Part shown: in pieces, positions 42,130-51,294 of the stretch
Layout: each line of letters opens with the position of its first letter
Position numbering within the stretch: the stretch's first letter is position 1
From: Actinomadura opuntiae
Lineage (GTDB): Bacteria > Actinomycetota > Actinomycetes > Streptosporangiales > Streptosporangiaceae
Length of the DNA: 64,000 bases
Assembly: GCF_030283205.1 (NCBI RefSeq)
Contig: NZ_JASNWF010000032.1
Location: forward strand, 1-64,000
Reading direction: 5' to 3'
Position numbers and translations under genes: made by a program
Notes under the pieces: model-generated
Told to the model about the DNA's origin: nothing
The model's input: only the letters and a program-made list of their open reading frames with translations
The model's database searches: none

Positions 42130-44591
42130 CGGGAACCTCCCGCGTTCTCGGTCGGGCGGGCGAGCGCGCCGCTCGCGATCGTGACGACGCCGCCCGCCGC
42201 CGCGCCCAGGTCCCGGTACAGGGCGCAGCCGGCCGAGTTCGTCGGCAGCCACACCACCCGGTCGGGCAGGTCGGCGGTGATCTCCAGCGGGAGCGTCGCC
42301 GCGCCGCGCGGCCCCGACACCGTGACGGCGCCGGTGGCGCCGATCTCCGCCGCGGTCGCGGGCGACAGCCGGGCCACCGCGGGCTTGGCGGTGCCGGCCA
42401 GGAACGGCTCGCCGTCCTGCAGCCGGCCCGCGTCCAGCAGCAGCCGCCAGGTCGCCACCAGCGCCTCGCCCTGCTCGGGCCGCGGGGGCAGCGCGTGCGC
42501 CACGTCCGGCGCGTCCGGCCGCGGGCCGCGGTAGGCGCCGAGCTGCGCCAGCTCGCGCCGCGCCGCCTCCGGCCCGGGCAGGCCGAGGTGGACGTCCATC
42601 TCGTCGGCGAGCGCCTGCAGGACCCGCAGGTCCGGCATCCGCCCGGCGGACTTCAGCACGACGTCGAACTGGCGGCCGCGGCCCTCCCAGTCGACGAACG
42701 TGCCGGACTTCTCGGCGACGGCCGCGACCGGCAGCACCACGTCGGCGCGGTCGGTGACCGCGCTCGGCCGCTGCTCCAGGCTCACCACGAACGGGGTGGC
42801 CTCCAGCGCCCGCAGCGCCGCGTCCGGGTCGGGCAGGTCGTAGGGGTCGACGCCGCCGACCAGCAGCGCGCCGCGCCGGCCCTCCGCCGCAGCCGCGAGG
42901 ATGCCGGCGGTGTCCTCGCCGGGGCCGGCGGGCAGTTCCGCGACGCCCCAGGCGCGGGCGACCTCGGCGCGCGCCTCGGGGTCGGTGACCGGACGGCCGA
43001 TCGGCAGCAGCCCGGGCAGCGCCCCGGCCTCGATCGCGCCGCGCTCCCCGGCCCGCCGCGGCACCCACGCCAGCCGGGCGCCGGTGACCTGCGCCAGCCG
43101 GACCGCCGAGGTCAGCGCGCCGGGGCTGGCGGCGAGCCGCTCGCCCACCATGATCACGGAGCCGGGGGTCTCCAGCAGCGTGCGGACGTCGGAGAGCGAC
43201 GCGTCGCCGATCAGCGAGCCGAGCACCTCCGACTCCGAGCCGGGCACCGCCGGCAGCAGCGTCCCGCCGACCTTCTGCAGGCCGCGCGTCGCGAACGGCG
43301 CGATCCCGTACACCCTCAGCTTGTTCTTGCGGTGCGCCTTGCGCAGCCGCAGGAACACGATCGGGGACTCCTCCTCCGGCTCGAAGCCGGCGAGGACGAC
43401 CACGGGCGCCTTCTCCAGGTCGGCGTACGACACCTCGATCGGGCGGCCCGCGACCGAGGACGCCAGGAACCGCGACTCCTCGTCCGACAGCGGCCGGGCG
43501 CGGAAGTCGACGTCGTTGGTGCCGAGCGCGATCCGGGCGAACTTGGCGTAGGCGTAGGCGTCCTCAAGGGTGACCCGGCCGCCGGTCAGCACGCCCGCCG
43601 AGCCGCGCGCCGCCGCGAGCCCGCGGGCCGCGACGGTCAGCGCCTCCGGCCACGACGCCACTTCCAGCTCGCCGCTCTCGTTGCGGATCAGCGGGTGCGT
43701 GAGCCGCTCGGGCCGCGTGCCGTAGGTGAACGCCCAGCGGCCCTTGTCGCAGTTCCACTCCTCGTTGACCTGCGGGTCGTCCCCGGCCAGCCGGCGGGTG
43801 ATCTTCCCGCGCCGGTGGTCGGTGCGCAGCGCGCAGCCGGACGCGCAGTGCTCGCAGACGCTCGGCTGCGACACCAGGTCGAACGGCCGGGACCGGAACC
43901 GGTACGCGGCGCCGGTCAGCGCCCCGACCGGGCAGATCTGCACCGTGTTGCCGGAGAAGTAGGACTGGAACGGCTTGCCGTCGGCCGCGCCGACCTGCTC
44001 CTTGGCGCCGCGCTCGAACAGGTCGATGAACGCGTCGCCGGCGATCTGGTCGGAGAACCGGGTGCAGCGGGCGCACTGGATGCAGCGCTCCCGGTCGAGC
44101 AGCACCTGGCTGGACAGCGGGATCGGCTTGGGGAACGTCCGCTTGGTCTCGGTGAACCGCGTCTCGCCGCGCCCGTTGGACATCGCCTGGTTCTGCAGCG
44201 GGCACTCGCCGCCCTTGTCGCAGATCGGGCAGTCCAGCGGGTGGTTGATCAGCAGCAGCTCCATCACGCCGTGCTGCGCCTTGTCGGCGACCGGCGAGGT
44301 CAGCTGGGTCTTGACGACCATCCCCGGCATCACCGCGGTGGTGCAGGACGCCTGCGGCTTCGGCATGCCGCGGCCGTTGCCGGCGTCGGGGATCTCCACC
44401 AGGCACTGCCGGCAGGCCCCGACCGGGTCCAGCAGCGGGTGGTCGCAGAACCGCGGGATCTGGATGCCGAGCAGCTCGGCGGCCCGGATGATCAGCGTGC
44501 CCTTCGGCACCTCGATCTCGAAGCCGTCGATGGTGCACGCGACCATCTCGACCGGCTTCTCCACCGCCGCCTTGTCGTCGGTGACGGTCAC
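42126..44591 (-). CDS. nuoG: NADH-quinone oxidoreductase subunit G
   Basis: 821 residues from GTG 44591, overlapping nuoF by 4 bases. N-terminal [2Fe-2S] domain (PRFCDHPLLDPVGACRQCLVE), His-Cys3 [4Fe-4S] region (DCPICDKGGECPLQ), further cluster motif (CIQCARC...CPVGAL), then a molybdopterin-oxidoreductase-like domain with a CEHCASGC [4Fe-4S] site. It holds the electron relay between NuoE/F and NuoI. Confidence 0.95.
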   Translation of the reverse strand: MTVTDDKAAVEKPVEMVACTIDGFEIEVPKGTLIIRAAELLGIQIPRFCDHPLLDPVGACRQCLVEIPDAGNGRGMPKPQASCTTAVMPGMVVKTQLTSPVADKAQHGVMELLLINHPLDCPICDKGGECPLQNQAMSNGRGETRFTETKRTFPKPIPLSSQVLLDRERCIQCARCTRFSDQIAGDAFIDLFERGAKEQVGAADGKPFQSYFSGNTVQICPVGALTGAAYRFRSRPFDLVSQPSVCEHCASGCALRTDHRRGKITRRLAGDDPQVNEEWNCDKGRWAFTYGTRPERLTHPLIRNESGELEVASWPEALTVAARGLAAARGSAGVLTGGRVTLEDAYAYAKFARIALGTNDVDFRARPLSDEESRFLASSVAGRPIEVSYADLEKAPVVVLAGFEPEEESPIVFLRLRKAHRKNKLRVYGIAPFATRGLQKVGGTLLPAVPGSESEVLGSLIGDASLSDVRTLLETPGSVIMVGERLAASPGALTSAVRLAQVTGARLAWVPRRAGERGAIEAGALPGLLPIGRPVTDPEARAEVARAWGVAELPAGPGEDTAGILAAAAEGRRGALLVGGVDPYDLPDPDAALRALEATPFVVSLEQRPSAVTDRADVVLPVAAVAEKSGTFVDWEGRGRQFDVVLKSAGRMPDLRVLQALADEMDVHLGLPGPEAARRELAQLGAYRGPRPDAPDVAHALPPRPEQGEALVATWRLLLDAGRLQDGEPFLAGTAKPAVARLSPATAAEIGATGAVTVSGPRGAATLPLEITADLPDRVVWLPTNSAGCALYRDLGAAAGGVVTIASGALARPTENAGGSR

Positions 44592-45886
44592 TTGGCACCT
44601 CCCCAGAGGGTGGACTCGGCCGGGTCGAACGGGCAGCCGCCCTGCTCGAAGTGCTGGAGGTACTCGTCCCGGAACAGCTTGATCGACGAGACCACCGGGC
44701 TCGTCGCGCCGTCGCCGAGCGCGCAGAACGAGCGGCCGAGGATGTTGTCGGACAGGTCGAGGAGCGTCTCCAGGTCCTCCTCCTTGCCCTGGCCGGCCTC
44801 CAGCCGCTTGAGCATCTGCTTGTACCAGTACGTCCCTTCGCGGCACGGCGTGCACTTGCCGCACGACTCGTGCGCGTAGAACTCCGACCAGCGCAGCACG
44901 GCCCGCACGACGCAGGTCGTCTCGTCGAAGATCTGCAGGGCGCGGGTGCCGAGCATCGACCCGGCCGCGCCGACGGACTCGAAGTCCAGCGGGACGTCCA
45001 GGTGCTCGTCGGTGAAGATCGGCGTGGACGACCCGCCGGGCGTCCAGAACTTCAGCCGGTGCCCCTCGCGGATCCCGCCCGCCATGTCGAGCAGCTCCCG
45101 CAGCGTGATGCCGAGCGGCGCCTCGTACTGGCCGGGCCGGGTGACGTGCCCCGACAGCGAGAAGATGCCGAACCCGGCGGACTTCTCGGTGCCCATCGAG
45201 GTGAACCAGTCGGCGCCGTTCTCCACGATCGAGGGAACCGAGGCGATCGACTCGACGTTGTTGATGACGGTGGGGCCGCCGTAGAGGCCCGACACCGCCG
45301 GGAAGGGGGGCTTGAGCCTGGGCTGACCGCGGAACCCCTCGAGGGAGTCCAGCAGCGCCGTCTCCTCGCCGCAGATGTAGGCGCCGGCGCCGGTGTGCAC
45401 GACTACGTCCAGGTCGTAGCCGGAGCCGAGGATGTCCGTGCCGATGTACCCGGCCTCGCGCGCCTCGGCGACCGCCTGCTGCAGCCGGCGGATCACGTGC
45501 AGCACCTCGCCGCGCACGTAGATGAACGCCTGGTTCGACTTGATGGCGTACGAGCTGATGATGACGCCCTCGACGAGGAGGTGCGGGTTGGCCATCATCA
45601 GCGGGATGTCCTTGCAGGTCCCCGGCTCGGACTCGTCGGCGTTGACGACGAGGTAGCGCGGGTTCGGGCTCTCGGCGGGCAGGAACCCCCACTTCATGCC
45701 GGTGGGGAACCCGGCGCCGCCGCGGCCGCGCAGGCCGGAGTCCTTGACCATCTGGACGATCTCGTCCGGCGCCATCCCGAGCGCGTTGCGCAGCGCCCGG
45801 TAGCCGCCCTCGCGCTCGTACCCGGCGAGGGTGAACGAGTCCTCCTGGTCCCAGGTCCGGGTGAGGATCGGGGTTAGCGTCGTCAC
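44588..45886 (-). CDS. nuoF: NADH-quinone oxidoreductase subunit F
   Basis: 432 residues from GTG 45886. NADH/FMN binding: GRGGAGFPTGMKW and GAGAYICGEETALL. [4Fe-4S] N3 ligands: ESCGKCTPCREG and the later FCALGDGA. It accepts hydride from NADH. Overlaps nuoE by 4 bases. Confidence 0.96.
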   Translation of the reverse strand: MTTLTPILTRTWDQEDSFTLAGYEREGGYRALRNALGMAPDEIVQMVKDSGLRGRGGAGFPTGMKWGFLPAESPNPRYLVVNADESEPGTCKDIPLMMANPHLLVEGVIISSYAIKSNQAFIYVRGEVLHVIRRLQQAVAEAREAGYIGTDILGSGYDLDVVVHTGAGAYICGEETALLDSLEGFRGQPRLKPPFPAVSGLYGGPTVINNVESIASVPSIVENGADWFTSMGTEKSAGFGIFSLSGHVTRPGQYEAPLGITLRELLDMAGGIREGHRLKFWTPGGSSTPIFTDEHLDVPLDFESVGAAGSMLGTRALQIFDETTCVVRAVLRWSEFYAHESCGKCTPCREGTYWYKQMLKRLEAGQGKEEDLETLLDLSDNILGRSFCALGDGATSPVVSSIKLFRDEYLQHFEQGGCPFDPAESTLWGGAK

Positions 45887-46665
45887 TGGTTTCGACCCTC
45901 CTGGCTGCCCGGCTTCACGTCGCCGCCGATCGGCTTGCCCGGCTCGTTGGGCGGCGGGTCGGTGACCTCGTGCGCCTTGACCGGCTCTTCGGGCTGCTCG
46001 CGGTCGGCGTCGGCGGACGGCGCCTCCCAGCCGCGCTCCTTGGCCAGCGCCAGGCCGCGCAGCGACTCCGGCCCGGCCTGGACGCCCTCGTGGGCGCGGC
46101 CGTCGGGGAACCCGGCGAGGACGCGCGAGGCGTCCTTCCAGCTGCACAGCTTGTTCGGGCCGCGCGAAGGAAGCACTTCCTTACCAGCGCGCAGGTCGTC
46201 GACCAGCCGCTTGGCCTTCTCGGGAGTCATGTTGTCGAAGAACTCCCAGTTGACCATCATCACCGGCGCGAAGTCGCAGGCCGCGTTGCACTCGATCCGC
46301 TCCAGGCTGACCTTGCCGTCCGGGGTGGCCTCGTCGTGCCCGACGCCGGTGTGCTCGGTCAGCTCGTTCCAGATCTGGTCGCCGCCCATCACCGCGCACA
46401 GCGTGTTGATGCACACGCCCACGTGGTACTCGCCGACCGGCTCGTGCTTGTACTGCGTGTAGAACGTCGACACGCCCGTCACCTGCGCCGGCGTGATGCC
46501 GAGCTGCTCGGCGCAGAACTCGATGCCGTCCTGCGAGACGTGCCCCTCCTCCGACTGCACCAGGTGCAGCAGCGGCAGCAGCGCCGACCGCGGCCTCGGA
46601 TACCGGCCGATGATCAGCTTGGCGTCGCGCTCGAGGCGCTCGCGCACTTCCGGTTCGAACGTCAT
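45883..46665 (-). CDS. nuoE: NADH-quinone oxidoreductase subunit E
   Basis: 260 residues from ATG 46665. Thioredoxin-like [2Fe-2S] N1a domain in residues 1-165 with ligands in VCINTLCAV and ECNAACDFAPV. The last ~70 residues are a hydrophilic extension. Overlaps nuoD by 4 bases. Confidence 0.95.
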   Translation of the reverse strand: MTFEPEVRERLERDAKLIIGRYPRPRSALLPLLHLVQSEEGHVSQDGIEFCAEQLGITPAQVTGVSTFYTQYKHEPVGEYHVGVCINTLCAVMGGDQIWNELTEHTGVGHDEATPDGKVSLERIECNAACDFAPVMMVNWEFFDNMTPEKAKRLVDDLRAGKEVLPSRGPNKLCSWKDASRVLAGFPDGRAHEGVQAGPESLRGLALAKERGWEAPSADADREQPEEPVKAHEVTDPPPNEPGKPIGGDVKPGSQEGRNQ

Positions 46666-48008
46666 CGGTCCACTCCCCCCATGACCGGGTCGATGCTCGC
46701 CACGGCCGCGATCACGTCGGCGACCATGCCGCCCTCGGCCATCGCCGGCGTGGCCTGCAGGTTGACGAAGGACGGCTCGCGGAAGTGCACGCGGTACGGG
46801 CGGGTGCCGCCGTCGCTGACCACGTGCGCGCCGAGCTCGCCGCGCGGCGACTCGATGTGCGAGTACGCCTGCCCCGCCGGCACCCGGAAGCCCTCCGTCA
46901 CCAGCTTGAAGTGGTGGATCAGCGCCTCCATCGAGGTGCCCATGATGTGCGCGATGTGCCGCGGCGAGTTGCCCATCCCGTCCGCGCCGATCGCCAGCTG
47001 CGCCGGCCAGCCGATCTTCTTGTCCTCGATCATCACCGGGCCCTTGACCGACTGCAGCCGCTCCACGCACTGCTCGACGATCTTCAGCGACTCCTCCATC
47101 TCCTCCATCCGGACGAGATAGCGGCCGTACACGTCGCAGGTGTCCTGCGTCGCGACCTTGAAGTCGTAGGTCTCGTAGCCGCAGTAGGGCTGCGACTTGC
47201 GCAGGTCCCACGGCAGGCCGGTGGCCCGCAGCACGGGGCCGGTGACGCCCAGCGACATGCACCCGGTAAGGTCGAGGTACGCGACGTCCCTGGTCCGGGC
47301 GAGATAGACGGGGTTGGCGTCCATCAGCTTCCGCAGCGCCTGGATCCGCTTGGGCATCCGGTCGAGATAGTCGCGGATCTTGCTGAGCGCACCGCTCGGC
47401 AGGTCCTGGGCAACGCCGCCCGGACGGACATACGCCATGTTCATCCGCAGACCCGTGATCTCCTCGAAGAGGTCAAGGGTGTACTCGCGCTCGATGAACC
47501 CGTTCAGCATGACGGTCGTCGCGCCCAGTTCGAGGCCGAACGTGGCGATGGCGACCAGGTGGGAGGAGATCCGGTTCAGCTCCATCATCATCACGCGGAT
47601 GATCTGGGCCCGCTCCGGCACCTGGTCGGCGACGTCCAGCAGCTTCTCCACGCCCAGGCAGTACGCCGTCTCGTTGAAGATCGGCGCCAGGTAGTCCATG
47701 CGCGTGCAGAACGTGGTGCCCTGCGTCCAGGTGCGGAACTCCATGTTCTTCTCGATGCCGGTGTGCAGGTAGCCGATGCCCACCCGGCAGTCGTCGACGG
47801 TCTCGCCGTCCAGCGTCAGGATCAGCCGCAGGACGCCGTGCGTGGACGGGTGCTGCGGGCCCATGTTGACCACGAGCCGCTCGTCCCCGAGGTCCTCGGC
47901 GCCGGCGACGACCTGGTCCCAGTCCTGGCCGTTGACGTCGAACACGCGGCCCTCGGCCGCCTCCTCGGCGGCGTAGGCGTCGTACTCGGTGTACTTCGTG
48001 GAGCTCAT
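46662..48008 (-). CDS. nuoD: NADH-quinone oxidoreductase subunit D
   Basis: 448 residues from ATG 48008. 49-kDa-type subunit forming the quinone site with NuoB: NMGPQHPSTHGVLRL carries the quinone-binding histidine, and ESPRGELGAHVVSDG is near the C-terminus. It is the subunit missing from the locus at 785-3817. Overlaps nuoC by 4 bases. Confidence 0.96.
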   Translation of the reverse strand: MSSTKYTEYDAYAAEEAAEGRVFDVNGQDWDQVVAGAEDLGDERLVVNMGPQHPSTHGVLRLILTLDGETVDDCRVGIGYLHTGIEKNMEFRTWTQGTTFCTRMDYLAPIFNETAYCLGVEKLLDVADQVPERAQIIRVMMMELNRISSHLVAIATFGLELGATTVMLNGFIEREYTLDLFEEITGLRMNMAYVRPGGVAQDLPSGALSKIRDYLDRMPKRIQALRKLMDANPVYLARTRDVAYLDLTGCMSLGVTGPVLRATGLPWDLRKSQPYCGYETYDFKVATQDTCDVYGRYLVRMEEMEESLKIVEQCVERLQSVKGPVMIEDKKIGWPAQLAIGADGMGNSPRHIAHIMGTSMEALIHHFKLVTEGFRVPAGQAYSHIESPRGELGAHVVSDGGTRPYRVHFREPSFVNLQATPAMAEGGMVADVIAAVASIDPVMGGVDR

Positions 48009-48751
48009 ACGTACGACCGCCTCTCGTCCGGCGGGGGGATCTCCGCCCCTCGGTACTCGACGGGGATGCCGCCGAGCGGGTAGTCCTTGCGCTGCGGATG
48101 GCCGACCCAGTCGTCGGGCATCTCGATGCGGGTGAGCGCCGGGTGACCGTCGTAGACGATCCCGAAGAAGTCGTAGGTCTCGCGCTCGTGCCAGTCGCAC
48201 GTGGGGTACACCGGCACCAGCGACGGGACGTGCGGGTCGGCGTCCGGGCAGGTCACTTCCAGCCGGACGCGCCGGTTGTGGGTGATCGACAGCAGGTGCA
48301 CGACCGAGTGCAGCTCGGCGCCCTCGTCCTTCGGGTAGTGCACGCCGGACACGCCCGAGCACAGCTCGAACCGCAGCGACGGCTCGTCCCGCATGGTGCG
48401 CGCCACGTCCAGGAGGCGCTCGCGCTTGACGAAGAAGGTCAGCTCGCCGCGGTGCACGACGACGCGCTCGATCGCGTCGCCGAAGTCGGGGAGCGCGCGC
48501 TCCAGCTCGTCGGCGATCTCGTCGAACTCACCGGCCTCGGCCGCGCCGCCGGGCCCGCCGTAGGGGCGCGGCGCGGTGACCTTCGGGCTCTGCCGGATGA
48601 CCAGCCGCCCGTACCCGGAGGTGTCGCCGGTCGTCTTGGCGCCGAACATGCCCTGGCGGGCGATCGGCTGCTCGCGGCGCTCCTCCTCGGCCTGCGCGGG
48701 CAGCCGGTCGGCGCCCTGCTCGGCCCTCTGCTCAGGATTCTCGGAGCTCAT
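48005..48751 (-). CDS. nuoC: NADH-quinone oxidoreductase subunit C
   Basis: 248 residues. WHERETYDFFGIVYDGHPAL and GHPQRKDYPLGGIPVEY are the family motifs in the last 70 residues. The first 60 residues are polar and unconserved. It abuts nuoB directly, with no gap between the nuoB stop and the nuoC start. Confidence 0.95.
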   Translation of the reverse strand: MSSENPEQRAEQGADRLPAQAEEERREQPIARQGMFGAKTTGDTSGYGRLVIRQSPKVTAPRPYGGPGGAAEAGEFDEIADELERALPDFGDAIERVVVHRGELTFFVKRERLLDVARTMRDEPSLRFELCSGVSGVHYPKDEGAELHSVVHLLSITHNRRVRLEVTCPDADPHVPSLVPVYPTCDWHERETYDFFGIVYDGHPALTRIEMPDDWVGHPQRKDYPLGGIPVEYRGAEIPPPDERRSYV

Positions 48752-49300
48752 CTAAACCGTTCCCTGTCCCAGCAGCGGGAGCTGTCGGCGCTTGGCCTCT
48801 TCCAGCTCGGCGATCTGCTTCTTGCGCTGCGGGCCGAGCTTGGTGTTCTGGATCTTGTCGTGCAGCTTGAGGATCGCGTCCAGCAGCATCTCCGGCCGCG
48901 GCGGGCAGCCGGGCAGGTAGATGTCCACCGGGACGATGTGGTCGACGCCCTGCACGATCGCGTAGTTGTTGAACATGCCGCCGGACGAGGCGCACACGCC
49001 CATCGCGATGACCCACTTGGGCTCGGTCATCTGGTCGTAGATCTGCCGCAGCACCGGCGCCATCTTCTGGCTCACCCGGCCCGCGACGATCATCAGGTCG
49101 GCCTGCCGCGGCGTCGCCGAGGCGCGCTCCATCCCCCAGCGGGAGAAGTCGTGCCGCGGGTCGCCGGTCGCCATCATCTCGATCGCGCAGCACGCCAGGC
49201 CGAACGTCGCCGGCCACACCGAGCTCTTGCGCGCCCAACCGGCGACCTGCTCGACCGTCGTCAGCAGGAACCCGCTCGGAAGTTTCTCCTCAAGACCCAT
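48752..49300 (-). CDS. nuoB: NADH-quinone oxidoreductase subunit B
   Basis: 182 residues from ATG 49300; the frame runs further up over nuoA but MGLEEKLPSG is the family start. Cluster N2 ligands C37-C38 (LACCAIEM), C103 (MGVCASSGG) and C132 (PGCPPRPE). Normal length, unlike the 353-residue copy at 2345-3406. Confidence 0.96.
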   Translation of the reverse strand: MGLEEKLPSGFLLTTVEQVAGWARKSSVWPATFGLACCAIEMMATGDPRHDFSRWGMERASATPRQADLMIVAGRVSQKMAPVLRQIYDQMTEPKWVIAMGVCASSGGMFNNYAIVQGVDHIVPVDIYLPGCPPRPEMLLDAILKLHDKIQNTKLGPQRKKQIAELEEAKRRQLPLLGQGTV

Positions 49301-49301
49301 G

Positions 49302-49661
49302 TCAGTCCCACTCCAGACCACCGCGGCGCCAGATGTAGGCGTACGCGACGAGAACGGTGACGATGAAGAGGACCATCTCCACAAGGCCGAACATGCCCAT
49401 GTGGTCGAAGGCGACGGCCCACGGGTACAGGAAGATGATCTCGATGTCGAAGACGATGAACAGCATCGCCGTCAGGTAGTACTTGACGGGGAACCGCCCG
49501 CCGCCGACCGGCTGCGGGGTCGGCTCGATGCCGCACTCGTAGGCGTCCAGCCGGGCGCGGTTCCACCGCTTGGGGCCGGTGAGCGAGGCCATCGCCACCG
49601 AGCCGACGGCGAACAGCGCGGCGAGCACTCCCAGCACGATGATCGGAACATAGAGATCCAT
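49302..49661 (-). CDS. nuoA: NADH-quinone oxidoreductase subunit A, first gene of the nuo operon
   Basis: 119 residues from ATG 49661 behind GAGGGGCGG. Three helices; YECGIEPTPQPVGGGRFPVKYYLTAMLFI is the conserved loop. Everything from here to 33828 (A, B, C, D, E, F, G, H, I, J, K, L, M, N) is in canonical order and coupled by overlaps, with the polyprenyl synthase as the fifteenth gene. Confidence 0.96.
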   Translation of the reverse strand: MDLYVPIIVLGVLAALFAVGSVAMASLTGPKRWNRARLDAYECGIEPTPQPVGGGRFPVKYYLTAMLFIVFDIEIIFLYPWAVAFDHMGMFGLVEMVLFIVTVLVAYAYIWRRGGLEWD

Positions 49662-49754
49662 GTCTCTACCGCCCCTCCTCGGTACGTACGACGCTGTACG
49701 GGGCGCGGGATCCGGGGCCGGACCGGCGCGCCTCGGCGGCGTGACCCTGCGCAC

Positions 49755-49792
49755 GCTCGTGAAAATTCTCACGAGCACGGGTCGCCACCCTA
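49755..49792 (-). promoter_or_regulatory. nuoA promoter -10 and Rex-like operator
   Basis: A perfect inverted repeat GCTCGTGA-N6-TCACGAGC spans 49755-49776. Its 16-base core CGTGAAAATTCTCACG matches 9 of the 12 fixed bases of TGTGAA-N4-TTCACA. On the minus strand TAGGGT at 49792-49787 is a -10, so the repeat lies just downstream of the start of transcription. The -35 is poor. Rex is known to repress nuo in Streptomyces. Confidence 0.45.
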
Positions 49793-49902
49793 GCCAAGGT
49801 GATCAATAGCACTCCCCTCAGGGGGTCGGGTAATGCACTGTAGTCCGCTCACCTGCGGCTTCGCGGGGAACGGCGATATCTTCGGGAGCGTGCGGACCTC
49901 GC

Positions 49903-51159
49903 TCATGCCGCCGGCGCCGCCTTCTGCATCGCGTTGATGACCCGGTCCATCGCGTCGCCGCCCTTCGGGTCGGTCAGGTTGGCGAGCAGCTTGAGGGTGA
50001 ACCGCATCAGGGTGGGGTGCGGCAGCCCGTGCGCGGTCAGGAACTTCATGATCCGCGGGTCGCCGATGGCCTGCACGAACACGCGGGCCAGCGTGAAGTA
50101 GCCGCCGTGCTCGTCCTTCAGGATGCGCGGGTACTCGTACAGCGTCCGCTCGCGCTGCGCCGGGGTGCGGCGGGCCAGCGCCTGCACCATGATGTCGGCG
50201 GCCAGCCGGCCGGACTCCAGCGCGTAGTCGATGCCCTCGCCGTTGAACGGGTTGATCATGCCGCCGGCGTCGCCGACCAGCAGCATCCCGCGGGTGTAGT
50301 GCGGCTGCCGGTTGAAGCCCATCGGCAGCGCCGCGCCGCGGATCTTGGAGGTCGCGTGCTCCTCGTCGAACTGCCAGTCCTCCGGCATCTGCGCGCACCA
50401 GCGCTTCATCATGCCGCGGTAGTCGACGTTCTGGAACGCCTTGCTGGTGTTGAGCAGGCCGAGCCCGACGTTGGAGGTGCCGTCGCCGACGCCGAACACC
50501 CAGCCGTAGCCGGGCAGCAGGCGCTCGCCGTCCCACAGCTCGAGCCACGCCTCCATGTACTCGTCGTCGTGGCGCGGCGTCTGGAAGTAGCGCCGGACGG
50601 CGACGCCCATCGGGCGGTCCTCGCGGCGGCGCAGGCCCATCGCCAGCGACAGCCGGGTCGAGTTGCCGTCGGCCGCGACGACCAGCGGCGCGTGGAACTC
50701 GACCTCCTCGCCCTCGTAGGTCGCGGTGACGCCCTTGATCCGGTCGGTGCGCTCGTCGACGATCGGGCCGGTCACGTTGCAGCCCTGCAGCAGCTGCGCG
50801 CCCGCCTTCGCGGCGTGCTCGGCGAGCAGCTGGTCGAGGTCGGTGCGCTTGCGGACCAGGCCGAAGTCGGGGAAGCTCGCCAGCTCCGGCCAGGGCAGCT
50901 CGACCTTGACGCCGCCGCCGTAGATGCGCAGCCCCTTGTTGCGTCCCCAGCCGGGGTCGTTGATGTCGACGCCCATCCCGATGAGCGCGCGGACCGCGCG
51001 CGGGGTGAGCCCGTCGCCGCAGATCTTGTCGCGCGGGAAGGTGGCCTTCTCCAGCAGCAGCACGTCCAGCCCGGCCTGCGCGAGCCAGTAGGCGGTCGAC
51101 GATCCGGCGGGGCCTGCCCCGACGACGATGGCGTCCGCGTGTCGGGTGGAGTCGGTCAC
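49903..51159 (-). CDS. Geranylgeranyl reductase family protein, probable menaquinone reductase (MenJ-like)
   Basis: 418 residues from GTG 51159. FAD-binding Rossmann motif IVVGAGPAGSSTAYWLA near the N-terminus, PRDKICGDGLTPRAV (family signature), and GDAGGMINPFNGEGIDYALESGR near 300. It reduces double bonds of polyprenyl chains; beside menG the likely substrate is the menaquinone tail, as for mycobacterial MenJ. It is preceded by a perfect Rex-type palindrome, and TAGACT at 51220-51215 may be its -10. Confidence 0.88.
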   Translation of the reverse strand: MTDSTRHADAIVVGAGPAGSSTAYWLAQAGLDVLLLEKATFPRDKICGDGLTPRAVRALIGMGVDINDPGWGRNKGLRIYGGGVKVELPWPELASFPDFGLVRKRTDLDQLLAEHAAKAGAQLLQGCNVTGPIVDERTDRIKGVTATYEGEEVEFHAPLVVAADGNSTRLSLAMGLRRREDRPMGVAVRRYFQTPRHDDEYMEAWLELWDGERLLPGYGWVFGVGDGTSNVGLGLLNTSKAFQNVDYRGMMKRWCAQMPEDWQFDEEHATSKIRGAALPMGFNRQPHYTRGMLLVGDAGGMINPFNGEGIDYALESGRLAADIMVQALARRTPAQRERTLYEYPRILKDEHGGYFTLARVFVQAIGDPRIMKFLTAHGLPHPTLMRFTLKLLANLTDPKGGDAMDRVINAMQKAAPAA

Positions 51160-51182
51160 GGCGTTCCTCTTTAGCTCGTTCG

Positions 51183-51202
51183 CTTGTGAAGTACTTCACA
51201 AG
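51183..51202 (-). promoter_or_regulatory. Rex-type operator (perfect 20-bp palindrome)
   Basis: CTTGTGAAGTACTTCACAAG is fully self-complementary. Its core TGTGAAGTACTTCACA fits the Streptomyces Rex operator TGTGAAC-NNN-TTCACA at 12 of 13 fixed bases. It lies 24 bases before the reductase start and just after the -10 candidate at 51220-51215, an ideal repressor position. No rex gene is in the window. Confidence 0.75.
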
Positions 51203-51294
51203 GATCCGGTGGGGAGTCTATTCCTTTATCACGACCGGTGGGTACTTCTGGGCCGGTTCCGTTTTGGACCGGTCCCGACCCACCGGCGCCGCGA

